Assembly: GCF_016881005.1 (NCBI RefSeq) | Contig: NZ_JACOPV010000017.1 | Location: 62,001-126,000 of the forward strand | DNA length: 64,000 nucleotides | Direction of reading: 5' to 3' | From: Pseudomonas arcuscaelestis | GTDB lineage: Bacteria > Pseudomonadota > Gammaproteobacteria > Pseudomonadales > Pseudomonadaceae | Shown: piece by piece, positions 17,924 through 26,434 of the stretch | Position numbering within the stretch: the stretch's first letter is position 1 | Layout: every line of letters begins with the position of its first letter | Notes under the pieces: generated by a model | What the model was told of the DNA's origin: nothing | Database searches by the model: none | Seen by the model: only the letters and a program-made list of their open reading frames with translations | Program-made: the position numbers and the translations under genes

Positions 17924-18943
17924 TTAGATCATCTCTTCGCCGCCCTTGCCACCGAGCACGATTTCTCCGGCTTCGGCCATACGGCGGGCGATGGTGAGGA
18001 TTTCCTTTTGTGCCGTTTCGACGTCGCTGACCCGCACCGGCCCTTTGGCCTCCAGGTCGTCGCGCAGCAGTTCCGAGGCACGCTTGGACATGTTCTTGAA
18101 AATCTTGTCCTTGACCTTCTCGTCGGCGCCCTTGAGCGACACCACCAGCACATCGGAGGACACTTCGCGCAACAGCGCCTGGATGCCACGGTCATCAACA
18201 TCGGCAAGGTTGTTGAAGACGAACATCAGGTCTTCGATCTGCTCGGAGAGGTCGCCGTCGATGTCGCGAATCGCATCCATCAACTGGCCTTCCACGGAGC
18301 TGTCGAGGAAGTTCATGATATCGGCAGCACGCTTGATACCACCCAGGGTGGTACGCGCCGCGTTGGAGTTGCCGGAGAACTGTTTCTCGAGGATCTGGTT
18401 GAGTTCCTTGAGCGCCGCGGGCTGCACGGTATTGAGCGAAGAGACACGCAGGATGATGTCCAGGCGTACCTTGTGATCAAAGTTGCCCAGCACTTCGCCA
18501 GCCTGATCGGGGTCCAGGTAAGCCACGACAATGGCCTGGATCTGCGGGTGCTCGTAGCGAATGACGTCAGCTACGGCTCGCGGCTCCATCCACTTGAGGC
18601 TGTCCAGGCCGCTGGTATTGCCGCCAAGCAGGATGCGGTCGATGAGGCCGTTGGCCTTGTCTTCGCCCAAGGCCTGGGTGAGCATTTTGCGAATGTAACC
18701 GTCGGAGCCGACACCCAGACTGGTCTGGTCGCCGACGATCTCGACGAACTCGCTCATGACCTGCTCGACCTGCTCGCGATGGACATTGCCCATCTGCGCC
18801 ATGGCAACGCCGACTCGCTGAACTTCCTTGGGCCCCATGTGCCGCAGCACTTGGGCAGCATCGGTTTCCCCCAGGGACAAGAGCAGGATTGCCGCCTTGT
18901 CGACCCGGGTCAGTTTCGCGGTTAGGGCTCGGTTATCACTCAT
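17924..18943 (-). CDS. fliG: Flagellar motor switch protein FliG
   Basis: Rotor protein of 339 residues. The N-terminal domain (VDKAAILLLSLGETDAAQVLRHM) binds FliF, the middle domain carries the EHPQ motif (RYEHPQIQAIVVAYL), and the C-terminal torque helix has charged residues (EQIEDLMFVFNNLADVDDRGIQALLREV). It overlaps the fliF end by 8 bp. A REP pair follows. Confidence 0.97.
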   Translation of the reverse strand: MSDNRALTAKLTRVDKAAILLLSLGETDAAQVLRHMGPKEVQRVGVAMAQMGNVHREQVEQVMSEFVEIVGDQTSLGVGSDGYIRKMLTQALGEDKANGLIDRILLGGNTSGLDSLKWMEPRAVADVIRYEHPQIQAIVVAYLDPDQAGEVLGNFDHKVRLDIILRVSSLNTVQPAALKELNQILEKQFSGNSNAARTTLGGIKRAADIMNFLDSSVEGQLMDAIRDIDGDLSEQIEDLMFVFNNLADVDDRGIQALLREVSSDVLVVSLKGADEKVKDKIFKNMSKRASELLRDDLEAKGPVRVSDVETAQKEILTIARRMAEAGEIVLGGKGGEEMI

Positions 18944-20717
18944 CGGCGTTGATCCACTCTTTCACGACCTGGGCCACCCGGCCCGGGTCTTCGGCCACCA
19001 GGCTCTTGATTGCATTGAGCTGTGCGTCGTAGCCCTCGCTCGGGCTCGGCAGCAGAATGCTTTGCGGACCACCCAGGCTTACGCGGTCGTTGGCCAGTTC
19101 GCCATCCAGACCGAGCATACCGCCCAGTTCCATGTCGCCATCGGCACCGGCGCTTTGCTTCCCATTGCCAGTGATGTTGTTGAGTACCGGACGCAGCACG
19201 CCGAACACCAGCACGAGGATGAACAGCACACCCATGACCTGCTTGATGATGTCCCAGAACCACGGCTGCGAGTAGAACGGAATTTCGCTGATCACTTCAC
19301 CGCGGTCAGCAGCGAACGGCACGTTGATAACGCTGACGCTGTCGCCGCGGCTGGCGTCGAAGCCCACCGCATCCTGGACCAGGCGGGTAAAACGCGCCAG
19401 GTCTTCAGCGGCCCATGGCGCACGGGTGGTGTCACCGGTTGCCGGATCGATCTTGACCTGGTCGTCGACCACCACCGCGACCGACAGCCGATTCAAACGA
19501 CCCTGCTGCTGGCGGGTATGGCTGATGGAACGATCAAGCTCGAAGTTCTTGGTCGATTGCTGGCGCTTGTCCGCAGGGTATGGCGCGAGCATTGGCTGGC
19601 CCGTGGCCGGGTCCATGATCTGCTGGCCGTTGGCATCGAGCAGCGGCTGGCCTGGCTGGATGGCAGCAGTCGCCCCTGGCGCGCCACCGGTCGTCTGCGG
19701 TGCCGAGGCCGGGCCTGGCGGCTGGTTGCTCAACGCACCCGGAACACCTTGAGGGCCCATACTGCTGGAGCGCTGCTCATTGACCGACTGCTCGCTGCGC
19801 AGCGCCGGCTGGTCCGGGTTGAACTGCTCGGAAGTCGATTCAACGGCGCTGAAGTCGACATCGGCCGACACTTCGGCCTTGTAGCGATCGTTGCCCAGCA
19901 CCGGCTGCAGAATGTTATGCACGCGCTGGGTGAGCATGCCTTCCATGCGGCGACTGTAGTCGAACTGTTTGCCCGCCATGGTCAGCTCAGAGTTGCCGAG
20001 CTGCTCGGACAGCAGATTGCCCTTCTGGTCGACGACAGTGACCTGGGACTTGTCCAGCTCCGGCACACTGGTTGCCACCAGATTGACGATGGCCATCACC
20101 TGACCAGCTTCCAGCGCTCGCCCCGGGTAGAGCTCGACCAGTACCGAAGCACTCGGGCGGCGTTCATCCCGTACAAACACCGAGCTTTTCGGAATCGCCA
20201 GGTGCACGCGTGCGGCCTTGACGTTGTTCAGGCTTGAAACCGTACGCGCCAGCTCGCCCTCGAGGCCACGACGATAACGGGTGGCCTCCATGAACTGGCT
20301 GGTGCCCAGGCCTTGTTCCTTGTCGAGAATCTCGAATCCGACATTGCCATCCCCCGGCGCTACGCCGGCCGCGGCCAACTTCAGGCGCGCACGGGAAAGG
20401 TCATCGGCCTTGACCAGCAAGGCACCGGAGTTGGGTTCGACGTTGTAAGGGATATCCGCAGCGGCCAGGGTGTCCATGACCTGCTTGGTATCCATGCCGG
20501 CAAGGCTGCCGTACAGCGGCCGGTAGTCCGGTTGCTGCGACCAGAGCACCACGGCAAAACCGATGGCCACGCTGGCAGCCAGACCGACCAGCAGGCCAAC
20601 CTGACGCAGCATTGGCATCTGCGAGATATTTTCCAGAAACGACATGCCGAACAACGGCGGCTTGGGCGCTGTTGCGCCGCTTTTCGCGGGCACGTTATCG
20701 ACGACTGATTCGGCCAT
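18936..20717 (-). CDS. fliF: Flagellar MS-ring protein FliF
   Basis: MS-ring subunit of 593 residues with two membrane helices (QVGLLVGLAASVAIGFAVVLW near 40-60 and IIKQVMGVLFILVLVFGVL near 465-485). The ring-building domains lie between them (SRARLKLAAAGVAPG, YRRGLEGELARTVSSLNNVKAARVHLAIP). A Gln/Pro/Gly-rich insert is present at about 330-385. The C-terminal tail binds FliG. It is encoded between fliE and fliG. Confidence 0.97.
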   Translation of the reverse strand: MAESVVDNVPAKSGATAPKPPLFGMSFLENISQMPMLRQVGLLVGLAASVAIGFAVVLWSQQPDYRPLYGSLAGMDTKQVMDTLAAADIPYNVEPNSGALLVKADDLSRARLKLAAAGVAPGDGNVGFEILDKEQGLGTSQFMEATRYRRGLEGELARTVSSLNNVKAARVHLAIPKSSVFVRDERRPSASVLVELYPGRALEAGQVMAIVNLVATSVPELDKSQVTVVDQKGNLLSEQLGNSELTMAGKQFDYSRRMEGMLTQRVHNILQPVLGNDRYKAEVSADVDFSAVESTSEQFNPDQPALRSEQSVNEQRSSSMGPQGVPGALSNQPPGPASAPQTTGGAPGATAAIQPGQPLLDANGQQIMDPATGQPMLAPYPADKRQQSTKNFELDRSISHTRQQQGRLNRLSVAVVVDDQVKIDPATGDTTRAPWAAEDLARFTRLVQDAVGFDASRGDSVSVINVPFAADRGEVISEIPFYSQPWFWDIIKQVMGVLFILVLVFGVLRPVLNNITGNGKQSAGADGDMELGGMLGLDGELANDRVSLGGPQSILLPSPSEGYDAQLNAIKSLVAEDPGRVAQVVKEWINADE

Positions 20718-20732
20718 GACTCAATTTCGCCC

Positions 20733-21059
20733 TTATACCGGCATCTGCATGATGTCTTGATAGGCCTGGACCAGCTTGTTACGCACTTGGGTCAAGGCTT
20801 GAAACGATACGGAGGCCTTCTGCGAGGCAATCATCACGTCGGTCAGATCAACACCGCTCTTACCAATTTCAAATGCATTGGCGAGCTGCGTGGAAGCCTG
20901 CTGGGTGTCGCTGACCTTATTGATGGCCTGCCCCAGCATATCGGCAAAATTACTCGAGCCGAGCTCGGGCGCTGCTGCCGCCTTGGGCATCGACATGGCG
21001 TCCATCTGCATGGCCCGCATGTCCAACATCAATCGATTAAATTCAACACCTTGACTCAT
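20733..21059 (-). CDS. fliE: Flagellar hook-basal body protein FliE
   Basis: Rod base/MS-ring junction protein of 108 residues, with family end QKASVSFQALTQVRNKLVQAYQDIMQMPV and SNFADMLGQAINKVSDTQQAS in the middle. The ATG at 21059 is chosen over the open frame to 21128 because GGAGAGAGAAG precedes it and the length fits. First gene of fliEFGHIJ, about 63 bp after a near-perfect sigma-54 element. Confidence 0.96.
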   Translation of the reverse strand: MSQGVEFNRLMLDMRAMQMDAMSMPKAAAAPELGSSNFADMLGQAINKVSDTQQASTQLANAFEIGKSGVDLTDVMIASQKASVSFQALTQVRNKLVQAYQDIMQMPV

Positions 21060-21120
21060 GGACTTCTCTCTCCGACGGCCCGCATTTTTTTGACACTCAC
21101 GCAGCGGATAGGCAGGACTT

Positions 21121-21137
21121 AGCAACAAGAGTGCCAG
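21121..21137 (-). promoter_or_regulatory. Sigma-54 promoter for fliE operon
   Basis: The minus strand reads CTGGCACTCTTGTTGCT, a complete match to TGGCAC-N5-TTGC. It lies between fleR and fliE, directly after the regulator gene. Confidence 0.85.
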
Positions 21138-21178
21138 CTCTACCTGCAGGCCTTACAAAACCGCGAATAAACACGCCT

Positions 21179-22561
21179 TCAGGTGGCGTACAAGCTGGCC
21201 TCGACATCCATCCCGGCGTCACGCATCTGCGCCAGCTTGTAGCGCAGGGTGCGCGGGCTGATGCCCAGACGCTCTGCGGCCTCTTTGCGCCGTCCACGCT
21301 CGGAGCGCAGGGTGTCGATGATCATCTGAAATTCATGACGCCGCATATCGTCGCCCAAGGCGTTTAGCGCCTCGCCCGCAACGGGTGCCGGCAAGGCCAC
21401 AACCGGTGGTGCGGGCGCAAACATTGGCATGGCACCCGCCAGACAGAAATCCGCCGCCTCGATCACACCGCCCTGTTGCAGGATCAGTGCCCGTTGTAAG
21501 GCGTTGTCCAGCTCACGCACGTTTCCTGGCCAAGCGTATTGTTGCAGACAAGTCTTGGCCTCAGGCGACAGGCGAACCGGGGCATGCTTCATTTTATTGA
21601 CGTGTCGCGCCAGCAAACGCTCAGCCAGCGGCAGAATATCGGCGCTACGCTCACGCAGCGGTCGCCAAGCCAGCGGGAACACTGACAGGCGATAGAACAA
21701 GTCCTCACGGAAACGCCCTGCAGCCACTTCCCCCGCCAGATCACGGTTGGTGGTGGCCACGACACGGATATCCAGGGCAATTGGCTTGCGCCCACCCACC
21801 CGCTCCACTTCCCGCTCTTGCAGCACCCGCAACAGCTTGGCTTGCAGCCCCAGCGGCATTTCCGAGATTTCGTCGAGCAACAAGGTGCCGCCATCGGCCT
21901 GCTCGAACTTGCCAGGCTGGGCGGCAATGGCGCCGGTAAAAGAACCTTTCTCGTGACCGAACAGCGTGGCCTCGAGCATGTTGTCGGGAATCGCTGCACA
22001 GTTGATCGCCACGAACGGCTGGCCGTTACGCTTGGACTGCTGATGGATAAAACGCGCAAGGACTTCCTTGCCGGTACCCGACTCACCAGAAATCAATACC
22101 GTCGATTCGCTGCGCGCCACTCGCGCCGCCAACTCCAGCAATTGCAAGCTGGCCGGCTCGCAGGCGACCGGCCCGTCATCAGCCCCACCGGCGACCACGC
22201 CAAGTGCATGACGCGCAACCAGATCGAGCAAGGCACGGGGCTCGAAGGGCTTGACCAGGTAGTCCACCGCCCCTTGGCGCATGGCGTCGACCGCACGTTC
22301 CACGGCAGCATGGGCCGTCATCAACAATACGGGTAATTGCGGCTGCCGCGAGCGCAACAAGGTGAGCAATTGATGCCCATCCATGCCTGGCATGTTGACG
22401 TCGCTGACCACCAGGCTAAAGGCCTCTGCCGCCACCGCCTCCAGCGCATCTTCGGCCGAGCCGACGGCACGATAATCAAAGCCGCCCAATTCCAGGGTAT
22501 CGCCCAAGGCCTGACGCAGTGCCCGATCATCTTCGACCAGCAGCACCTTGATTGCCTTCAT
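21179..22561 (-). CDS. fleR: Sigma-54 dependent response regulator FleR
   Basis: NtrC-type activator of 460 residues: receiver with phospho-Asp in VVSDVNMPGMDG and Lys in YLVKPFEP, AAA+ domain with Walker A GESGTGKE, and a Fis-type helix-turn-helix (RRKEAAERLGISPRTLRYKLAQM). The sigma-54 contact loop reads GSFTGA instead of the common GAFTGA. With FleS it activates class III genes (hook, rod, ring). Its start overlaps the fleS stop (ATGA). Confidence 0.96.
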   Translation of the reverse strand: MKAIKVLLVEDDRALRQALGDTLELGGFDYRAVGSAEDALEAVAAEAFSLVVSDVNMPGMDGHQLLTLLRSRQPQLPVLLMTAHAAVERAVDAMRQGAVDYLVKPFEPRALLDLVARHALGVVAGGADDGPVACEPASLQLLELAARVARSESTVLISGESGTGKEVLARFIHQQSKRNGQPFVAINCAAIPDNMLEATLFGHEKGSFTGAIAAQPGKFEQADGGTLLLDEISEMPLGLQAKLLRVLQEREVERVGGRKPIALDIRVVATTNRDLAGEVAAGRFREDLFYRLSVFPLAWRPLRERSADILPLAERLLARHVNKMKHAPVRLSPEAKTCLQQYAWPGNVRELDNALQRALILQQGGVIEAADFCLAGAMPMFAPAPPVVALPAPVAGEALNALGDDMRRHEFQMIIDTLRSERGRRKEAAERLGISPRTLRYKLAQMRDAGMDVEASLYAT

Positions 22562-23751
22562 TGCTTGTTCTCCCTCTCCAGCGCATCGATCAATGGCAAC
22601 GTCACCAGCGCGCAGGTGCCGCGCCCCGGCCGGGAACGCAACTGCAAACTGCCCTGATGCGCGCGCGCCACAGCCTTGACCACCGCCAACCCAAGCCCCG
22701 TACCAGTGGCTTTGGTGGTTAGGAAAGGCTCCCCAAGACGCTCGAGCAACGCACTGTCGATGCCGGCACCGGCATCACTGACGCACAGGCGCAGCAGTTG
22801 CCCGCGGCGGTACAGGTGAATTTTCAGACGGGCAGGCTCACTACCCGCCTGCAGAGCGTTTTCAATCAGGTTGAGCAACGCGCCGACCAGGGTGTCGCGG
22901 TTGCACAGCAGCTCCCCCAGGTGGCTGTCGCACTGCCAGCGCACTGCATGCCCCTGGACATGAGGCTGTGCTGCCTGCTGCAAGGCCTGAAACAATGCCT
23001 TGGGGGTCAACCGGTCCGTCAGTGGCAGCTCGCCACGGGCGAACACGAGCATGTCGCGCACCTGATGCTCCAGCTCATGCAGGCGCTCCTTGAGGTTGCC
23101 GGCAAAGCGTTGCCGGGTGTGCAGCGGCAGGTCGTGTTCGGCCAGATGGCTGGCGTAGAGCAAAGCGGCCGACAACGGTGTGCGAATCTGGTGTGCTAGC
23201 GAGGCGACCATCCGCCCCAGCGACGACAAGCGCTCATGGCGCGCCAGCTCGCCCTGCAAATGGCGTGTTTCGGTCAGGTCATTGAGCAGCACCAGTTGCC
23301 CAGGCTCGGCATCCAGCGAGCGGGTTGCAATCGACAGGCGCCGGCCATCGCGCAACGAGACCTCGTGCCCGTCGTCTTCTCGCGGTGCAAAACTGCGGGC
23401 AATGACCACGCGCCACAGCTCCCCCACCAGCGGCTCGCCAAGCAAATCGCAGGCGGCCGGGTTGGCTTCGCGCACGCGACCCTGGGCGTCGATGACAATG
23501 ACCCCGCCCGGCAGCAGGTCGAGCAAGTTCTGCAGGCGATTGGCCAAACGTTCTTTTTCGGCCAGTTCGGACATGCGCTGATCACTGACGACCGCCAGCT
23601 CACCCTTGAGTTCGGTTACCCGCGCCTCAAGCAGGTTGAAGGACGCGCTCAACTGACTGGAGACCTGGTCGAACAGGCCTAGGCGACTTTCCTGCTCGGC
23701 GTTCTGGCCCTTCGAAGTCGGGGCACAGGAGATGGGGGCAGCCTGGGGCAT
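22558..23751 (-). CDS. fleS: Sensor histidine kinase FleS
   Basis: Cytoplasmic kinase of 397 residues with no membrane segment. A coiled N-terminus leads to a PAS domain (LLDLLPGGVIVIDAQGRVREANPAA), then HisKA with the H-box LGRMVASLAHQIRTPLSAAL, and HATPase_c with SDAGAGI and TGLGLAVVKAV. It phosphorylates FleR. A sigma-54 promoter lies upstream, consistent with FleQ control of fleSR in P. aeruginosa. Confidence 0.96.
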   Translation of the reverse strand: MPQAAPISCAPTSKGQNAEQESRLGLFDQVSSQLSASFNLLEARVTELKGELAVVSDQRMSELAEKERLANRLQNLLDLLPGGVIVIDAQGRVREANPAACDLLGEPLVGELWRVVIARSFAPREDDGHEVSLRDGRRLSIATRSLDAEPGQLVLLNDLTETRHLQGELARHERLSSLGRMVASLAHQIRTPLSAALLYASHLAEHDLPLHTRQRFAGNLKERLHELEHQVRDMLVFARGELPLTDRLTPKALFQALQQAAQPHVQGHAVRWQCDSHLGELLCNRDTLVGALLNLIENALQAGSEPARLKIHLYRRGQLLRLCVSDAGAGIDSALLERLGEPFLTTKATGTGLGLAVVKAVARAHQGSLQLRSRPGRGTCALVTLPLIDALERENKQ

Positions 23752-23802
23752 CGTGCTCTCTCGCGTGACTGACCGTCATAAAACGGTATGTTGCCAGCGA
23801 TA

Positions 23803-23820
23803 TAGCAATAGACGTGCCGG
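23803..23820 (-). promoter_or_regulatory. Sigma-54 promoter for fleSR
   Basis: The minus strand reads CCGGCACGTCTATTGCTA, with GG-N10-GC and TTGC at -12. It lies about 50 bp before the fleS ATG. Confidence 0.75.
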
Positions 23821-23910
23821 ATATCGGCCAGGGAGGTGCAACCGCAGCCGTTGCAACCCGGTAAAGGCCGACAAGACGGGGGCTACAGCCTTGCAAATGG
23901 TAGGGATATA

Positions 23911-23940
23911 AAAGACAACGGGGCGCCAAGGCGCCCCGTT
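23911..23940 (-). terminator. Rho-independent terminator after fleQ
   Basis: A perfect 11-bp stem (AACGGGGCGCC with its inverse, two-base centre) is followed on the minus strand by GTCTTTTAT. It separates fleQ from fleSR. Confidence 0.88.
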
Positions 23941-23955
23941 ATGATCAAGCAAGCG

Positions 23956-25431
23956 TCAATCCTCCGCCTGCTCTTCTCCGTCTCGACGGCTCATGCCGTA
24001 CTTGCGCATCTTTTCCACCAGGGTAGTGCGACGAATGCGCAGGCGTTCGGCAGCGCGAGCAACGATACCATTGGCGTCGTCCAGCGCCTGCTGGATCAGA
24101 CCCTGCTCAAGGCCACCCAGATAGTCCTTCAGGTCCAGCCCTTCCGGCGGCAACATGGCATGGCTGGTGTAACCCGGCACGCTGCCATTGATGGCCACAC
24201 GCTCTTCCAGGTCCGAACGCATGCTATCGACCAGTTGCTCGTCTTCATCGTCGACGTAGCGGAATTTCTTCGGCAGTTCCGAAACCCCAATCACGCCATA
24301 GGGATGCATGATCGCCATGCGCTCGACCAGGTTGGCAAGTTCGCGAACGTTGCCCGGCCAGCCGTGGCGGCACAGAGACATGATCGCTGCCGAATTGAAG
24401 CGAATCGAGCCACGCTTTTCGTGCTCCATGCGCGAAATCAGCTCGTTCATCAGCAGCGGGATATCCTCGACGCGCTCACGCAACGGAGCCATCTCGATGG
24501 GGAATACGTTAAGGCGGTAATACAGATCTTCGCGGAAGGTGCCCGCTTCGATCATGCTTTCGAGGTTCTTGTGGGTCGCGGCGATAATGCGCACGTCGAT
24601 ACCCTGGGTCTTGTTGCTGCCCACACGCTCGAATGTCCGCTCTTGCAGCACGCGCAACAACTTGACCTGCATCGGCAGCGGCATGTCGCCGATTTCATCA
24701 AGAAACAGAGTGCCGCCGTTGGCCAGTTCGAAGCGACCGGCGCGACTGGTAATGGCACCGGTAAACGCACCCTTCTCGTGCCCGAACAATTCGCTTTCGA
24801 GCAATTCCGCAGGGATTGCGCCACAGTTGACCGGTACGAACGGCGCTTCACGGCGCTTGGAATGGTAATGCAGGTTACGCGCAACCACTTCCTTGCCTGT
24901 ACCCGACTCGCCGAGGATCAGCACGCTGGCGTCAGTGTCGGCTACCTGCTGCATCATTTGGCGCACATGCTGGATGGCGCGACTGGTACCGACCAGGCTG
25001 CGGAACAGATTCGGCTCACGCTGGCGACCACGCTCGCGGGCCTGGTCGTACATCTCGCGATAGACCTGGGCACGGTGCAGCGAATCGAGCAGTTTGCTAT
25101 AGCTCGGCGGCACTTCAAGGTTGGAAAGAACACGGCGACGCAGCTCTTCCGGCAGATCAGCCGAAGAAATTTCACCTAAAAGCATCACCGGAAGGAACTC
25201 ATCCCACCCAGCCACGGTCTTAAGCAAGCTCATCAGACTTGCCGGAGCACTTACAGCGCCAATCAGCACACAAAGCACTTCGCGACTCGATGACAGCGAC
25301 TCAACCGCCTGCTGCCAGTCTTGGCTCGAGCAGGTGAGATTTTCTTCGCCTAGAAAATTCAGAACCACCGCCAAATCGCGGCGGCGAACGCTATCGTCAT
25401 CGATCAGCAGAATTTTGGTTTCACGCCACAT
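23956..25431 (-). CDS. fleQ: Master flagellar transcription activator FleQ
   Basis: Sigma-54 enhancer-binding protein of 491 residues. The N-terminal FleQ domain resembles a receiver but has no phospho-Asp where one is expected (VLCVLIGAV). The AAA+ domain has GESGTGKE and the intact GAFTGA loop. The Fis-type C-terminus is RAAERLRIRRTTLVEKMRKYG. The LFRS motif at residues 142-145, used by P. aeruginosa FleQ to bind c-di-GMP, is present. It activates early flagellar genes, with FleN as antagonist. Transcription ends at a strong terminator; a sigma-70-type promoter is likely. Confidence 0.97.
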   Translation of the reverse strand: MWRETKILLIDDDSVRRRDLAVVLNFLGEENLTCSSQDWQQAVESLSSSREVLCVLIGAVSAPASLMSLLKTVAGWDEFLPVMLLGEISSADLPEELRRRVLSNLEVPPSYSKLLDSLHRAQVYREMYDQARERGRQREPNLFRSLVGTSRAIQHVRQMMQQVADTDASVLILGESGTGKEVVARNLHYHSKRREAPFVPVNCGAIPAELLESELFGHEKGAFTGAITSRAGRFELANGGTLFLDEIGDMPLPMQVKLLRVLQERTFERVGSNKTQGIDVRIIAATHKNLESMIEAGTFREDLYYRLNVFPIEMAPLRERVEDIPLLMNELISRMEHEKRGSIRFNSAAIMSLCRHGWPGNVRELANLVERMAIMHPYGVIGVSELPKKFRYVDDEDEQLVDSMRSDLEERVAINGSVPGYTSHAMLPPEGLDLKDYLGGLEQGLIQQALDDANGIVARAAERLRIRRTTLVEKMRKYGMSRRDGEEQAED

Positions 25432-25520
25432 GCAATAGCAACTTCCCTAGTCATCTCGGCGCCCTATTGAGGGCAAGCTCGACATCATTCCGACTGAACG
25501 GTCAGTGTTCGGACGTCTGA

Positions 25521-25549
25521 AAATTGAAAACAGCTACTAGTTAAGTCAA
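25521..25549 (-). promoter_or_regulatory. Possible sigma-70 promoter for fleQ
   Basis: The minus strand shows TTGACT, a 17-base spacer and CAATTT, about 90 bp before the fleQ ATG. No sigma-54 element was seen in this 170-bp gap, which fits fleQ being at the top of the hierarchy. The -10 is weak. Confidence 0.45.
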
Positions 25550-25601
25550 AAAACCGCACAGAGTCAAATTTATGGCGCCCTGTTTATGGTTTTGCCCAGC
25601 T

Positions 25602-25898
25602 TCAGCTGAACAAATGGTATACCTTTGCCGCGTTCTTGGCATGCCGGATCTGCGTCATCTCATCGACTATTGATTGACGCTCGTCACTTGCAACCTCAAT
25701 TAGTTGCCGGTAGACACCGAGCAACTCCTCCAGACTGCTGCGCAATACCGCTTCGTTGACCGAGGCTTCGGCCAATACATCGTCGACACACAATCGGCAG
25801 CTGACGTCGAGCTCGCTGATCGCCTCCCAGTCACGACTGTTCAGGGCACCTAGCAATGCTTCGCGGGCTTGTTCGATACGTTCGAGCACGACACTCAT
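25602..25898 (-). CDS. FliT-like flagellar protein (FliD chaperone family)
   Basis: Helical protein of 98 residues (MSVVLERIEQAREALLGALNSRDWEAISELD) with no membrane segment. It sits between fliS and fleQ, where other pseudomonads carry a small FliT-like gene. FliT-type proteins chaperone the cap protein FliD and sometimes modulate flagellar regulators. The family link is inferred from size, helical character and gene position, as sequence similarity within this family is low. It is co-transcribed with fliS (9 bp apart). Confidence 0.7.
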   Translation of the reverse strand: MSVVLERIEQAREALLGALNSRDWEAISELDVSCRLCVDDVLAEASVNEAVLRSSLEELLGVYRQLIEVASDERQSIVDEMTQIRHAKNAAKVYHLFS

Positions 25899-25907
25899 GA
25901 CAACCTC

Positions 25908-26303
25908 CTAGACGTCGGCGGGTTGATCACCGATGGCGTCCCAGCCTTCCTTTACGGTAATCAGTAGCCGGGCAACCTCGTTGAGAATTTCCGGATCGTT
26001 TTGCACGTTGGCTTCGATCAGACGCTTGCTCATGTAAGTGTACAAGTTGTCCAACTCGGTCAGTGCGTCAGTATGATTTTCTAGATCAAGGCCTTCGCGC
26101 AGGCCACCGACGATACCAATCGCCTTTCCGATCAGGATACCGCGCTGGGCGATGTCGTTGCGCGCCATGGCGCCTTTTGCCTGGGCGATTCGATCCAGAC
26201 CACCCTGCATTAACATCTGCACCAGCCTATGCGGGCTGGCCTCTGAGGTCTGCGCCACGCCGTTGACTTTCTGGTACTGCCGAAGGGCTAACATCGGATT
26301 CAT
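25908..26303 (-). CDS. fliS: Flagellin export chaperone FliS
   Basis: Chaperone of 131 residues that binds the flagellin C-terminus and prevents early polymerisation. Family features are clear: LRQYQKVNGVAQTSEASPHRLVQMLMQGGLDRIAQAKGAM, then LIGKAIGIVGGLREGL and a helical C-terminus. It lies between fliD and the fliT-like gene. Unusually it has a strong terminator upstream and a sigma-28-like element, so it may form a separate late unit. Confidence 0.95.
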   Translation of the reverse strand: MNPMLALRQYQKVNGVAQTSEASPHRLVQMLMQGGLDRIAQAKGAMARNDIAQRGILIGKAIGIVGGLREGLDLENHTDALTELDNLYTYMSKRLIEANVQNDPEILNEVARLLITVKEGWDAIGDQPADV

Positions 26304-26343
26304 GTTCTACCTCGTCACAACTAAAAGGTTTCATATAGCGATT

Positions 26344-26370
26344 GTATCGCCTGGGCATCAAAGAACTTTA
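26344..26370 (-). promoter_or_regulatory. Sigma-28-like promoter for fliS
   Basis: The minus strand has TAAAGTTC, then 11 bases, then GGCGATAC, compared with the consensus TAAAGTTT-N11-GCCGATAA. It lies between the fliD terminator and fliS, about 45 bp before the start. Confidence 0.6.
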
Positions 26371-26381
26371 GCCCGCACAGC

Positions 26382-26417
26382 AAAAAGCCCGGCACCCTTC
26401 TAAGGGTACTGCCGGGC
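26382..26417 (-). terminator. Rho-independent terminator after fliD
   Basis: Stem GCCCGGC plus AAGGGT pairs with its inverse and is followed on the minus strand by TTTTTG, 18 bp beyond the fliD stop. Confidence 0.88.
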
Positions 26418-26434
26418 CTCTGCGAGTCAGTCGA

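Noticed and set aside
23836..25179. 447-codon plus-strand frame
   Set aside because: Antisense to fleQ and runs through the fleQ terminator.
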